DNA of 64,000 bases, taken from Nitrososphaerota archaeon. GTDB taxonomy: Archaea; Thermoproteota; Nitrososphaeria; Nitrososphaerales; Gagatemarchaeaceae. Position 1 is the stretch's first letter, and every line of letters begins with the position of its first letter. The stretch is taken from the NCBI GenBank assembly GCA_029785825.1, contig JAFLYY010000001.1, positions 775,374-839,373 on the forward strand, written 5' to 3'. The notes under the pieces are model-generated. The model did no database searches and had not been told where the DNA came from. It worked only from the letters and a program-made list of their open reading frames with translations. The translations under genes and the position numbers were made by a program. Positions 1 through 8,501 of the stretch are shown in pieces.

Positions 1-806
1 AACTCCTGGAGGGGGGACGGGCGGTCGAGTACTCGGCCCACAACATCCCCAAGGGGTACAAGGCGCTCCTGAAGCGGCCGTACGCCGACGGGTTCCTGGT
101 AGCCGGGGACGCTCTCGGGTCCTTCGTCAAGATAGGCCCGATGATAGACGGCATGAGGAGGGCGATCACCTCCGGGATGATGGCGGCGTCGACCTATCTG
201 GAGGCGCGCGCGTCAGGGTCGTTCAGGGCCAAGAACCTGTCGAGGTACAAGGACTTCCTCGGGCCCATCTACGAGGACGTCGGCAGGTCGGGGAGGGACG
301 GTTTCATTACGGAGAGCTCGTTCACTTACCATACGCTCCCGCGGGTGCTCTTCGGGACGAGGTTCATGTCGAGCGTCCACCGGTTCGAGCCGAAACCGGA
401 CGGGAGGCCCCGGCGGGACGCCGTCGCCCGGGTGCAAGAAGGGACCGGGCTGCTGGTCTACGACGAGGACGAGTCGTACTCGCACATACGGGTGGACCCG
501 GCGCTGGCCTCGAAGTCCCTCACCAAGCCATGGGTCCCCGCCTGTCCCACCAACTGCTACACGATATTCACACCGAAGGGGGTGTTCGCGTCGTTCAAGG
601 ACCTCTTCGACCACAACCTCGCCCAGAACGGAGGGGACAGGGGGAAGGCGCTGTCCCGAACCCTCGAGGATATCGGGTCGTCGGAGCTCAGGTTCGACCA
701 CGTCGCGTGCGTCGCTTGCGGGACCTGTGGCGCCATCGGACCTCCCGAGATGGTCACTTTCGGCCACGAGAGGGACGGCCACGGGGTCAGATACAGGTTC
801 GGCTAG
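1..806 (+). CDS. FixC-FixX type flavoprotein:quinone oxidoreductase, 3' end
   Basis: This is the C-terminal part of an FAD-dependent dehydrogenase of the FixC/ETF-quinone oxidoreductase family, fused to a FixX-like ferredoxin tail. The frame is open from base 3, so the gene starts before the window. The visible protein has the flavin-binding end motif (FLVAGDALGSFVKIGPMIDG) and then, near its end, a cysteine cluster (PACPTNCYTIF, CVACGTCGAI) of the kind that holds a 4Fe-4S cluster in FixX. Members of the family pass electrons from electron-transfer flavoprotein to membrane quinone. FixC and FixX are separate genes in many bacteria; here they are one polypeptide. ETF genes would be expected upstream, outside the window. 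Confidence 0.8.
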   Translation, partial: LLEGGRAVEYSAHNIPKGYKALLKRPYADGFLVAGDALGSFVKIGPMIDGMRRAITSGMMAASTYLEARASGSFRAKNLSRYKDFLGPIYEDVGRSGRDGFITESSFTYHTLPRVLFGTRFMSSVHRFEPKPDGRPRRDAVARVQEGTGLLVYDEDESYSHIRVDPALASKSLTKPWVPACPTNCYTIFTPKGVFASFKDLFDHNLAQNGGDRGKALSRTLEDIGSSELRFDHVACVACGTCGAIGPPEMVTFGHERDGHGVRYRFG

Positions 807-918
807 AAGGTCGGCTCCCCTCCCGGACCGCCGTGGTCCCGTCAGAGTTCCAAGGCCCGTCAGCGCGAGCCTTTTCCGCCGAAGGGCCTTCAAATAGGGC
901 GAGGAGTGCCGTGCCGGC

Positions 919-1866
919 ATGGATGTCCCGAGGGTCTCCCTGGCGCAGATCGAGGACGCGGCCGCCAGGATACGGGGGTCGGTCTACCGAACCCCGCTGG
1001 TCCCGTCTTCGCGCTTCGACGCCGGCTCCGTGCTGCTCAAGCTCGAGTGCCTGCAGCCGACCGGGAGCTTCAAGGTGCGGGGCGCCTGGAACATGATGAG
1101 CAGGTCGGGGAGGGAGGAGATGAAGCGGGGGTTCGTGACAACATCGGCCGGGAACCACGGCCAGGCGGTCGCCTGGAGCGCCAAGAAGCTCGGGGCCGCC
1201 TGCACGGTGTACGTCCCCACCGACGCCGTCCAGCGGAAGGTCGACTCCATGGAGTCGATGGGCGCGAAGGTGGTCCGCCGGCCCCACCATGAGATAATGG
1301 AGGCCATGGCCGACGACAGGATGACGAAGCTCGGGATGACGTTCGTCCACCCGTTCGGAGACCCGTTGGTGGTCGCCGGCCAGGGGACCGTCGGCCTCGA
1401 GATACTCGAAGACTTCCCGGGGGTGAAGAGCGTCGTCGTCCCTGTGGGGGGCGGGGGGCTGGTGTCGGGGATAGCGCAGGCCGTCAGGGCGAAGAGCCCT
1501 GGGGTGAAGGTATACGGGGTCCAGGCCGAGGGGGCGGCACCGCTGCCAGAGTCGCTGGCGACGGGGAAGGCGGTGGACGTGGGGGAGCCCCACACCATCG
1601 CCGACGGCATAGGGGCCACCAGGGCGTACGACTACATGCTCCCGCTCCTCCGGGAGAACCTCGAAAGGGCGTTCACCGTGAGCGACGAAGAGATCAGGGC
1701 GGCGATGAGGAGGCTGCTCCTGGAGTCGCACGTCGCCCCGGAGCCTGCCGGCGCGGCTTCGTTCGCCTGCCTCCTGAAGCACCGGGGGGAGATCCCGGGG
1801 CCGGCCGCGTGCGTCGTCAGCGGGGGGAACGCCGACCCCGCCCTCCTGGCGTCTTTGCTCTCCTAG
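919..1866 (+). CDS. Threonine/serine dehydratase-like PLP enzyme
   Basis: This is a fold-type II pyridoxal-phosphate enzyme of the threonine ammonia-lyase/serine racemase family. The PLP lysine is K52 in TGSFKVRGA, the substrate loop is TSAGNHGQAVAW, and the phosphate-binding loop is VGGGGLVSG. At 315 residues it is the short catabolic type without a C-terminal ACT regulatory domain, so threonine to 2-oxobutyrate or serine to pyruvate is more likely than feedback-regulated isoleucine synthesis. It ends 13 bp before an ornithine cyclodeaminase-family gene on the same strand, so the two are probably co-transcribed in amino-acid breakdown. Racemase activity cannot be excluded. Confidence 0.85.
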   Translation: MDVPRVSLAQIEDAAARIRGSVYRTPLVPSSRFDAGSVLLKLECLQPTGSFKVRGAWNMMSRSGREEMKRGFVTTSAGNHGQAVAWSAKKLGAACTVYVPTDAVQRKVDSMESMGAKVVRRPHHEIMEAMADDRMTKLGMTFVHPFGDPLVVAGQGTVGLEILEDFPGVKSVVVPVGGGGLVSGIAQAVRAKSPGVKVYGVQAEGAAPLPESLATGKAVDVGEPHTIADGIGATRAYDYMLPLLRENLERAFTVSDEEIRAAMRRLLLESHVAPEPAGAASFACLLKHRGEIPGPAACVVSGGNADPALLASLLS

Positions 1867-1879
1867 CCGGGGTCGCGCG

Positions 1880-2875
1880 TTGAAGGCCCTCTTCGTCGGC
1901 GCGGACCTGGTGTCCGGCATACTCGGGATGAAGGACTGCGTCGAGGTGATAGAAGGCTGCTTCCGGGCCATGGCGAGGGGGGACGCGGGGTTCCCCCCGC
2001 GGTCCGCCATGCCCTATCCGTCCGGGAAGGGGGTTCTGGGGATGATGCCAGGATACCTGGAGAAGGAGGGGGTCTTCGGTGTGAAGGCGACCTCGGTCTT
2101 CCCGGGGAACTTCGGGACCAGGTTCGAGTCGCACCAGGGGGCCGTGCTGCTCTTCGAGTCAGACCACGGGAGCCTCCTGGCGGCCGTGGACGCCGCCTCC
2201 GTCACGCGCATCCGGACAGGCGCCGCGAGCGCCGTGGCGACGAGGGCGCTGGCGAGGCGGAGTTCGAGGGTTCTGGCCATCCTCGGGTCCGGGACCCAGG
2301 CTTCGAGCCACCTGGAGGCGATGACTACGGTCGTCCCGGGGATCGCGGAGGTCAGGGTCTGGTCGAGGAACCCGGCCAACGCGAAGAGGTTCGCGGATGC
2401 CGCCAGGGGGAGCGGATTGGAAATCAGGGAGTGCCAGGGGGGAGAGGAAGCCGTCCGCGGCGCCGACCTGGTCTGCACGGTCACCGGGGCGACGTCTCCG
2501 GTCCTGATGGGAAGATGGCTGGCCCCCGGTACCCACGTGAACGCCGTCGGGGCTTCCAGGCCCCCGTCCCGGGAGCTGGACAGCGAAGCGGTGAGGAAGT
2601 CGCGCTTGTTCGTAGACTCCAGGGAGTCGGCGGAGCTGGAGTCGGACGACTACCTCGTCCCCCTGAGAGAGGGGGCCATAGGAGAGGGGCACATACTGGG
2701 CGAAGTGGGGGAGGTCCTCGAAGGGAGGGTCAGGGGCCGGACCGGTGACTCGGACGTCACGGTCTTCAAGTCGCTGGGGGTCGCGGCCGAAGACATTTCC
2801 GCCGCCTATTTCGTCTACCGCCGCGCCTCCGAGCTCGGCGTCGGGACCGTGGCGGAGTTCAGCTCGGAGAGATAG
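1880..2875 (+). CDS. Ornithine cyclodeaminase / alanine dehydrogenase family protein
   Basis: This is a 331-residue protein of the ornithine cyclodeaminase/mu-crystallin family, starting with TTG. The dinucleotide-binding segment is AILGSGTQASSHLEAM, and the region around VTRIRTGAASAVATRALA is typical of the family. Members act as ornithine cyclodeaminase, as archaeal alanine dehydrogenase, or as imine reductases; the sequence alone does not decide between them. Placement directly after a threonine/serine dehydratase suggests a joint role in interconverting amino acids and 2-oxo acids, for example alanine from pyruvate. Confidence 0.82.
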   Translation: MKALFVGADLVSGILGMKDCVEVIEGCFRAMARGDAGFPPRSAMPYPSGKGVLGMMPGYLEKEGVFGVKATSVFPGNFGTRFESHQGAVLLFESDHGSLLAAVDAASVTRIRTGAASAVATRALARRSSRVLAILGSGTQASSHLEAMTTVVPGIAEVRVWSRNPANAKRFADAARGSGLEIRECQGGEEAVRGADLVCTVTGATSPVLMGRWLAPGTHVNAVGASRPPSRELDSEAVRKSRLFVDSRESAELESDDYLVPLREGAIGEGHILGEVGEVLEGRVRGRTGDSDVTVFKSLGVAAEDISAAYFVYRRASELGVGTVAEFSSER

Positions 2876-2894
2876 CGCCCGGTGGGCCTCGAAC

Positions 2895-2902
2895 TCTAAA
2901 TA
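2895..2902 (+). promoter_or_regulatory. TATA-like box for glyA
   Basis: TCTAAATA lies 26-33 bp before the ATG of the serine hydroxymethyltransferase gene, the spacing expected for an archaeal promoter with a leaderless or nearly leaderless transcript. Confidence 0.5.
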
Positions 2903-2927
2903 CCATCCATCGGCGGGGCCGAATCCG

Positions 2928-4106
2928 ATGCCGCACCAGTTGGAACCGTTGAAGAGGACGATACAGCAGCACGAGGATTGGAGGCTGAGGGAGTGCCTGA
3001 ACCTGATCCCTTCCGAGAACAGGGGGAGCGACCTGATGAAGTCGATGTACCTGACGGACTTCGGGAACAGGTACACGGCGCCGGACCGGTTTTACAGGGG
3101 GACGAGGTACGCCGACGAGCTCGTCACCCAGACCCAGGACCTGGCGCGGAAGGTGTTCAACGCCCGGTACGCCGACGTCAGCCCGCTCTCCGGGCATGTC
3201 GCCAACGCCGCGGTCCTCCTCGCGCTCACGAAGCCCGGGGACAAGGTGGCTTCAACCTCTCCCGATGACGGCGGGTATCCAGGCATATCCCAGGACGGGC
3301 TCGGCGGGCTCCTGGGGCTCCAGAACGTCTACTTCCCATACGACCGGGCGGCTGTTGGGGTGGACCCCGCGGGGTCCGTGGAGCTCCTGAAGTCCGAGAG
3401 GCCGGCGGTCGCCTTCTTCGGCTCGAGCCACATCGTCTTCCCCTATCCGGTCCGGAGGCTCTCGGACGCAGCGGAGGGGGTGTGCGTCTACGACGGGTCG
3501 CACGTGCTCGGGCTCATAGCCGGAGGGGAGTTCCAGGACCCTCTCAGGGAAGGGTGTCCGATCCTCATAGGGTCCACCCACAAGAGCCTCCCCGGCCCGC
3601 AGGGAGGGATCATCCTCTCCAACAACGAGGAGGCGTTCGAGGCCGTGTCAGGGAAGGTCTTCCCGGGGGTGGTCGACAACATCCACCTGAACAGGGTCGC
3701 CGCCCTCGCGGTTTCGCTCCTCGAGATGCAGGAGTTCGGGAAACAGTATGCCCAGGCGGTGGTGAAGAACTCGCGGGCCCTGGCACAGACGCTGGCAGCG
3801 GAAGGGGTGAAGGTGAGGGGCGCGGGACAGGGGTACACGAAGTCGCACCAGGTCCTCCTCGACTATGAGGCGGGGAGGTTAGGACCGCTTTCGCAGAGGC
3901 TGGAGCAGGCGAACATCATAGTCGACGAAGGCGGGAGGCTCGGCACGGCGGAGCTCACCCGGATGGGGTACGGGCCGCAGGAGATGGAGGTGGTGGCCGA
4001 GCTGGTCGCCCTGATAGTCCTCGGGAAGAAGCCCGCAGACTTCGTCCTGAAGAAGGTGAAATCTCTCGTCCGGCAGTTCCAGCAGCCGCGGTTCGTCCTG
4101 TCGTAG
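2928..4106 (+). CDS. glyA: Serine hydroxymethyltransferase
   Basis: This enzyme moves a one-carbon unit between serine and glycine using a pterin carrier and PLP. The 392-residue protein opens with the family region LNLIPSENRGS, and the PLP lysine is K219 in GSTHKSLPGPQGG. The reading frame runs open well upstream into the preceding gene, but the ATG at 2928 is chosen because homology begins there and a TATA-like box sits about 30 bp before it. The gene has its own promoter although it follows two amino-acid genes. It is somewhat shorter than bacterial enzymes (about 415 residues), as archaeal forms can be. Confidence 0.92.
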   Translation: MPHQLEPLKRTIQQHEDWRLRECLNLIPSENRGSDLMKSMYLTDFGNRYTAPDRFYRGTRYADELVTQTQDLARKVFNARYADVSPLSGHVANAAVLLALTKPGDKVASTSPDDGGYPGISQDGLGGLLGLQNVYFPYDRAAVGVDPAGSVELLKSERPAVAFFGSSHIVFPYPVRRLSDAAEGVCVYDGSHVLGLIAGGEFQDPLREGCPILIGSTHKSLPGPQGGIILSNNEEAFEAVSGKVFPGVVDNIHLNRVAALAVSLLEMQEFGKQYAQAVVKNSRALAQTLAAEGVKVRGAGQGYTKSHQVLLDYEAGRLGPLSQRLEQANIIVDEGGRLGTAELTRMGYGPQEMEVVAELVALIVLGKKPADFVLKKVKSLVRQFQQPRFVLS

Positions 4107-4121
4107 CCGCCGGGGCCCTGG

Positions 4122-5138
4122 CTATCGGTGCGCGATGCCGAGAGAGTCGTCCGTGAGCTTCATCGACTCGTCGCGGGTGTAGCCGCCGGCGAGCGCCCTG
4201 ATGGCGTCGACGTTCTCGGGGACGACTATCGCCTCCTGGTGGACCCCCAGGAAGAGGTAGGCCTCTCTGTCCTCCACGGTCACAGAGTCCTTCCAGACCG
4301 TCGCCTCGTAGACGTCGTTCCTGTCCCTCCCCTTCTCCCTCGCCCAGTCCATCACGTTCGCCGTCGACTTGAACCCCGACTTGCCGTCCACCATGTTCAT
4401 CCTCGGCGCGGCTTGGAGCGCCTCCGCCACTTCGTCCGCCGTCGCGTCCTTCTTCAGGGTGAGGATGACGCTGTGGAGGTGCATGTGGGTGGTGGGGACC
4501 TTGAATGCCATGGTCACGACAGGGATCCCCTTCAGGACGGTTTGGACGTCTGGGGCGTGATGCGAGGGGACGGTCGTCGGGTCGAGCACTACCGCGTCTA
4601 TCGGGCCCTTCTTCACGTCGTCGGGGTCCGTCGCCCTCCGGGCGAGGACGGCCCTGGCCTTCGACACGCCCACCCCCTTGTCTACGGCGCCGATCGTCCT
4701 GCAGAGCCCTGTGGTGTTGCACGAAACGACCCTGACCATCGGCTTGCCTACCGCCTTTTCGAAGTTGCACTGTGCGACGAACGACCCGTCCGTCAGTTCG
4801 TGTTCTTCCCCCCCTTGGAAGATGGCTTTCACCCCCGCCTGCTGGTAGGCTGCCCTGTTGGTCACGCCGCTCCCCTCCGGGGCGCCGTCGATCACCACGT
4901 CTACCCTCTGGAGCAGGTCGTTGAGGGTCCCCTTCAGGTTGTACCCCGCGGCGTTGAACGCCTGCAGGCTCTTCATGTCGAGGGCGTAGATCGGTATCCC
5001 CTTCTCCTTGGCGACTGCGTACTTGTAGTGCGGATGCGCCCCCGTCACGCCGACCAGTTCCATGTCCTTCTGCTTCCGCACCGCGTCCGCGACCCTCCTC
5101 CCTATGGTCCCGTACCCGTTCACCCCCACCTTGATCAT
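4122..5138 (-). CDS. gap: Glyceraldehyde-3-phosphate dehydrogenase, archaeal type II
   Basis: This is the phosphorylating NAD(P)-dependent enzyme of glycolysis/gluconeogenesis in its archaeal class II form. The start has the Rossmann motif VGVNGYGTIGRRVADAV and the catalytic cysteine is C140 in VVSCNTTGLCRTI. The ATG at 5138 gives 338 residues with the motif at the very N-terminus; a GTG at 5147 would add three residues. It lies about 30 bp downstream of pgk on the same strand, so the two consecutive enzymes are probably one operon. It runs convergently to glyA with 15 bp between the stops. Confidence 0.94.
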   Translation of the reverse strand: MIKVGVNGYGTIGRRVADAVRKQKDMELVGVTGAHPHYKYAVAKEKGIPIYALDMKSLQAFNAAGYNLKGTLNDLLQRVDVVIDGAPEGSGVTNRAAYQQAGVKAIFQGGEEHELTDGSFVAQCNFEKAVGKPMVRVVSCNTTGLCRTIGAVDKGVGVSKARAVLARRATDPDDVKKGPIDAVVLDPTTVPSHHAPDVQTVLKGIPVVTMAFKVPTTHMHLHSVILTLKKDATADEVAEALQAAPRMNMVDGKSGFKSTANVMDWAREKGRDRNDVYEATVWKDSVTVEDREAYLFLGVHQEAIVVPENVDAIRALAGGYTRDESMKLTDDSLGIAHR

Positions 5139-5169
5139 GCCGGTCACCGGGGCGTCTCTCCTCGGTTTA

Positions 5170-6396
5170 TCAGGCTACGCGCCCCCCTTTCCCCCACCTG
5201 TCAGCCGCCCGCTCGAGCGCGTCTATGAGCGGGAGCCTCTTCCCTGCCAGGTACTGGACGAGGGCCCCTCCTGCCGTGCTGACGTGGTCGACCTGGTCGT
5301 GCACCCCGTACTTCTTGAGGGCGGTGGAGAGGTGCCCCCCGCTGATTATCGTGGTCCCGAGCGAGGACGCCATCGCCCTGAGGAGCCCCTCTGTCCCCAG
5401 GCTGAACCCGTCCCACTCGAAGGCTCCGGGGGGGCCGCTCATGAAAACCGTCCCCGCCCCCTTGATGTAGTGCGAGTAGCGGTCCACGGACTTCGGCCCG
5501 ATATCCAGGATCTGGGCCCCTGACCCTAGCTGCGCCGGGTCAACGTCCTTCCTCCCGTCCTCCCGTCTTATCCCAACGTCGACGGGGAGGACGAACCTCT
5601 CGGGGTCGTCGTCGATCAGCTGCCTGGCCCTTAGCACGAACTTCTGCTCCCCTTCCACCCCTACGTCCCCCCTGAGCTTCCCCGCCGCCTTCAGGAACAC
5701 CAGCCCCACCACTCCGCAGAGGAGGACCTTGTCGGCCCTGTTGTTCGCGATCAGGGCGTCTATGGCCTCGAGGCGGTCGTTCACCTTCGCGCCTCCGAGG
5801 ACCGTCACATAGGGCCCTTTCTCCACCGAAAATATCCTGTCCAGCATCCTCAGCTCCTTCTCGACGGTCCTCCCGGCGCAAGTGGGGACGAGCCCGGCGA
5901 ACCCGACTATGGTCGGCGAGGAGCGGTGGGCGGTCGAGAAGGCGTCCAGGACGCAGGCGTCGACGTGCTTCGAGAGCCTGCTGACCAGCCAGGTCTTCTC
6001 GGCACCGGGCGGGGGGTACTCCTGGTTCTCCTCGGCGGTGAACCTCAGGTTGTCGAGGACGAGCACCCCCCCGTCCGGGAGGGAGTCCATCCTTGACAGC
6101 GCCTCAGGACCGAAGACGTCCGGCACGAAGTCCACCTTCTTCCTTATGATCTCTTCCAGCGCCTTCGAGTGGGGCTCCAGGCTGATGTAGTCCGACCTCC
6201 CGACCCTCCCCTGGTGCGAGACGACTATCGTCTTCGACGCGCCAAGGTCCTTGACAGTCTCCGCCGCCTCCTCGAGTCTCTCGCGCTCCATCAGCTTCCC
6301 CGTTTCGGGGTGGACGGGGGTGTTGACATCGACGCGCAATAGGACGCGCTTCCCATCGAGGTCCAGGTCGTCCATGGTGAGCATTTTGACGGGCAA
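5170..6396 (-). CDS. pgk: Phosphoglycerate kinase
   Basis: This enzyme transfers phosphate between 1,3-bisphosphoglycerate and ADP. The protein of about 405 residues has the N-domain substrate motifs RVLLRVDVNTPV and SHQGRVGR, the inter-domain segment VTVLGGAKVNDRL, and the ATP-site end TIISGGHLSTAL. The frame can start at TTG 6396 or ATG 6384; the second gives an N-terminus more usual for the family. A TATA-like sequence lies at about 6425-6430 on this strand. The gene heads the pgk-gap pair. In the absence of other glycolytic genes nearby, the direction of flux cannot be inferred. Confidence 0.94.
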   Translation of the reverse strand: MPVKMLTMDDLDLDGKRVLLRVDVNTPVHPETGKLMERERLEEAAETVKDLGASKTIVVSHQGRVGRSDYISLEPHSKALEEIIRKKVDFVPDVFGPEALSRMDSLPDGGVLVLDNLRFTAEENQEYPPPGAEKTWLVSRLSKHVDACVLDAFSTAHRSSPTIVGFAGLVPTCAGRTVEKELRMLDRIFSVEKGPYVTVLGGAKVNDRLEAIDALIANNRADKVLLCGVVGLVFLKAAGKLRGDVGVEGEQKFVLRARQLIDDDPERFVLPVDVGIRREDGRKDVDPAQLGSGAQILDIGPKSVDRYSHYIKGAGTVFMSGPPGAFEWDGFSLGTEGLLRAMASSLGTTIISGGHLSTALKKYGVHDQVDHVSTAGGALVQYLAGKRLPLIDALERAADRWGKGGRVA

Positions 6397-6430
6397 TGGG
6401 CCTGGCAGTCGGCCCGGGCCATCGATTATA

Positions 6431-6738
6431 TGCGTTGCTGAGTTGGAGAAGGACGGGACGTGGGTCGGGTGCGAGAGGTAAGCGAGCGCACCACCATCCA
6501 GGGCAGAACGGATCGCTGTAAGAAGCGGTTAACGGCCGTCTTTGGTGAACTGGTCCTCTTCCCTCTACGAGGCGTCCCCCAGACCGCTGCGGCGGATGGA
6601 GATAGCACCACTGACATGGACGGGAGGACCGAGAACAGCAGTGACATGAGAGTCCTATCCCGAGCTTCCCCGGGTAGGCAAGCGGCGGGCGAGCCTGAAG
6701 GAGGAGTGCAGCAGTGCCGGCCGGCTCTTCAATCCATG
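6431..6738. other. Intergenic stretch between pgk and vapB
   Basis: About 300 bp lie between the divergent pgk and vapB genes. Only GC-rich shadow frames are present. Several short self-complementary GC runs occur (for example GCCGGCCGGC around 6718), but no recognisable RNA gene was found. Confidence 0.3.
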
Positions 6739-6746
6739 TTTATATG
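6739..6746 (+). promoter_or_regulatory. TATA box of vapBC
   Basis: TTTATATG lies about 26 bp before the vapB ATG at 6769. The same stretch holds an imperfect dyad (TGTTT ... AAACA, about 6737-6758), a plausible operator for autoregulation by the antitoxin. Confidence 0.55.
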
Positions 6747-6768
6747 TATGTTCAAACATTGTTTCCGT

Positions 6769-6981
6769 ATGACCAAGACCCTCACAATAAAGGACGAGGT
6801 ATACAAGAAGCTCACCGCCGTGAAAGACCCTGATGAGAGCTTCAGCGACTTGTTTTCGAGGCTCGTCGAGGGGGAGAATTCCACAGAGGCGCTCAAGAGG
6901 CTCAGGGGGAAGGTAAAGTTCACCGGCAAGGAGGCGCTACTCGTCGAGCTGTCGGCTCGCAGGGAGGAGAAGAGGGCCTGA
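6769..6981 (+). CDS. VapB-type antitoxin
   Basis: This is a 70-residue protein of the archaeal VapB family (UPF0330-like). It begins TKTLTIKDEVYKKLTAVK, a short DNA-binding segment, followed by ESFSDLFSRLVEG and a basic/acidic C-terminal tail that would wrap the toxin. The ATG at 6769 is chosen because a TATA box lies about 26 bp before it and the family starts there; the frame is open further upstream. Its TGA stop (6979-6981) overlaps the start of the PIN-domain toxin gene. Confidence 0.82.
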   Translation: MTKTLTIKDEVYKKLTAVKDPDESFSDLFSRLVEGENSTEALKRLRGKVKFTGKEALLVELSARREEKRA

Positions 6982-7430
6982 TACTCCTGGACACAGACGT
7001 GCTCATCGAGATCCTCGACAAGGAGTCGCAGAAAGGTGACGAACTGCTGGCGTCGCTGGAGGAAGCGGGCGAGGAGGCGGGGACGACTTCGATAAACATG
7101 CACGAGCTGCTGTACGGCTTGAAGAAGTACTCCCGTTCAGATGCGAAGCTGTCGCAGTTACGCGTGGCGCCGTACACGAAGGAGGACGCGGAACTGTCGT
7201 CGCGGCTCGAGCTGGCAGCGGAGAAGCGGGGGACCGCGGTCAGGAGGCTGGACTCGATGATAGCCGCGATAGCGGTCAACAGGTCGGCCAAGCTTTCGAC
7301 CTTCGACCTGCGCCACTTCGAGCAGTTCGCCAAGGACGGGCTCAAGCTGTTCCGCCCAGGTGACGTGTCCGGGGCCCATCTCCAGGGCCGGGATGCCGGC
7401 CGCGAGAAACAGAACGACCGCCCCTCTTGA
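6978..7430 (+). CDS. VapC-type PIN-domain toxin
   Basis: This is a PIN-domain ribonuclease, the toxin partner of VapB. The first conserved acidic motif is LLDTDVLIEIL, the second includes the glutamate of SINMHELLYGL, and the later acidic residues are in RRLDSMIAAIAV and LSTFDLRHFEQF. The first usable standard start (GTG 6999) would remove the catalytic LLDTD aspartate. The toxin therefore most likely starts at CTG 6978, or possibly ATA 6981, overlapping the antitoxin stop, with GGAGG about 10 bp before. The product would be about 150 residues. The toxin is expected to cleave RNA when the antitoxin is lost. Confidence 0.8.
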   Translation: MILLDTDVLIEILDKESQKGDELLASLEEAGEEAGTTSINMHELLYGLKKYSRSDAKLSQLRVAPYTKEDAELSSRLELAAEKRGTAVRRLDSMIAAIAVNRSAKLSTFDLRHFEQFAKDGLKLFRPGDVSGAHLQGRDAGREKQNDRPS

Positions 7431-7557
7431 CAGGCTAGCTCCATGTCGGAGAGGGGGGCTCCCTCCTCGGGCTGACCGTCGAAAGGCGCTTCGGGGATTG
7501 CAGCCGTCTGTTCTTCAGAAACGTACTAGCTGTTGCCACCTGAGACTGCGTTATTCG

Positions 7558-7917
7558 CTACGGGCCGTAGCTGTCCGGCAATTTCCATGTTGGGCCTAGA
7601 GCCGCGCCAATAGCCGACAGTGCACCACCAAAGAGTTCTCCAGCGTATGTCGAGGGGATGCCAGCGATGAGGCTAGTCAAGATAAGTGGAGAACCAAGTC
7701 TCACTTTCTGTCTTCCCCCAGAGTACTGCAGGGCTGCTCCAGCCAATATCATAACTCCGCAGATCGTCTCTATGACGAACAGCACTATGGCCTCCCCAGA
7801 AGGTACGCTGCCAAGGCCCAGTGAGTTGTAGTCAAACCCACCGACGGCTGAACTCAGGGCAAACCACTCGTGGGCATCGGACAGGCCAACAGCCAGCGTT
7901 AAAGCGCCACCAATCAA
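7558..7917 (-). CDS. Small multi-pass membrane protein, unknown
   Basis: This is about 119 residues with three or four hydrophobic segments (for example IVLFVIETICGVMILAGAAL and GELFGGALSAIGAALG). No family is recognised. The start is uncertain: TTG 7917 is the only standard candidate, but the frame continues upstream for about 30 codons with plausible protein and no start codon, so the gene may be 5'-truncated. Base composition is more AT-rich than the neighbouring metabolic genes. It sits between a VapBC pair and a decayed transposase, an area of gene turnover. Confidence 0.5.
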   Translation of the reverse strand: MIGGALTLAVGLSDAHEWFALSSAVGGFDYNSLGLGSVPSGEAIVLFVIETICGVMILAGAALQYSGGRQKVRLGSPLILTSLIAGIPSTYAGELFGGALSAIGAALGPTWKLPDSYGP

Positions 7918-8016
7918 GGAGTGAATGAACGCTGAAAATGGCCCATCCCCATCGTAGCTTCGAAGTAGTGCACGCTCTACATGGCCGTTACGAACACTTC
8001 GGGCGTCGGATACAAG

Positions 8017-8370
8017 TCAGAAGGTCGAGAGATAGAATAGGTTGTGCCAGAGCCCGGTGCAGAAGCTGGCGCGGTCTGTCCTGTCGCCCCTCCTCTGACC
8101 GGTTGACCACCCGCACATCTTCTTGTCCTCGGCGAACTCTGACTTGAAGCTCTCCCTTCGCTAATACTCCTCCAAGTGTTTCATGGTGTTCCCGACGAAG
8201 CCCATCATGGCCTCCTTCCACCTCCAAGAACCGTTCAGGGTGCCGTCGCTCCCGGGCGATACGAAGACCTCGGTCCCGCGCCTTCAACTAGGTCGGGGCC
8301 CACGACTCGTCGACGTCGCCGTCATGGCGGCCATAGACAAACGCCACATCGCCCGTCGCAGCCCTGACAC
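8017..8370 (-). pseudogene. Decayed transposase remnant
   Basis: On the minus strand an 89-codon frame (8283 down to 8017) reads like a transposase C-terminus, including GSWRWKEAMMGFVGNTMKHL, RESFKSEFAEDKK and FCTGLWHNLFYLS, but it is broken by an in-frame TAG after EEY. A second fragment upstream (GDVAFVYGRHDGDVDESWAP, about 8365-8288) is in another frame and ends in a stop. Conserved-looking protein in two frames with stops indicates a gene in decay. The transposase family is not identified with certainty. A 50-bp inverted-repeat element lies just upstream at 8449-8498. Confidence 0.6.
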
Positions 8371-8448
8371 GGAGGGGGCCCCTGGCCGCAAGTGAAGCGG
8401 CTTCGCGATAGAGCGGCGACGAAATGGAGTCCTCCGCCTGTCCGCGGT

Positions 8449-8498
8449 GTTAAGTTGCCGTGGTTGATACGCAGCGCATGTGGCCCACTTATCTTAAC
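8449..8498. repeat. 50-bp element with inverted GTTAAG ends, copy 1
   Basis: The element begins GTTAAGTTG and ends ACTTATCTTAAC, exactly 50 bp long. A second element with the same ends and the same length, but a different interior, is at 21578-21627. Here the flanking bases extend the dyad to GTGTTAAG/CTTAACAC. On the minus strand it lies just after the uppP stop and upstream of the decayed transposase. Confidence 0.6.
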
Positions 8499-8501
8499 AC
8501 C

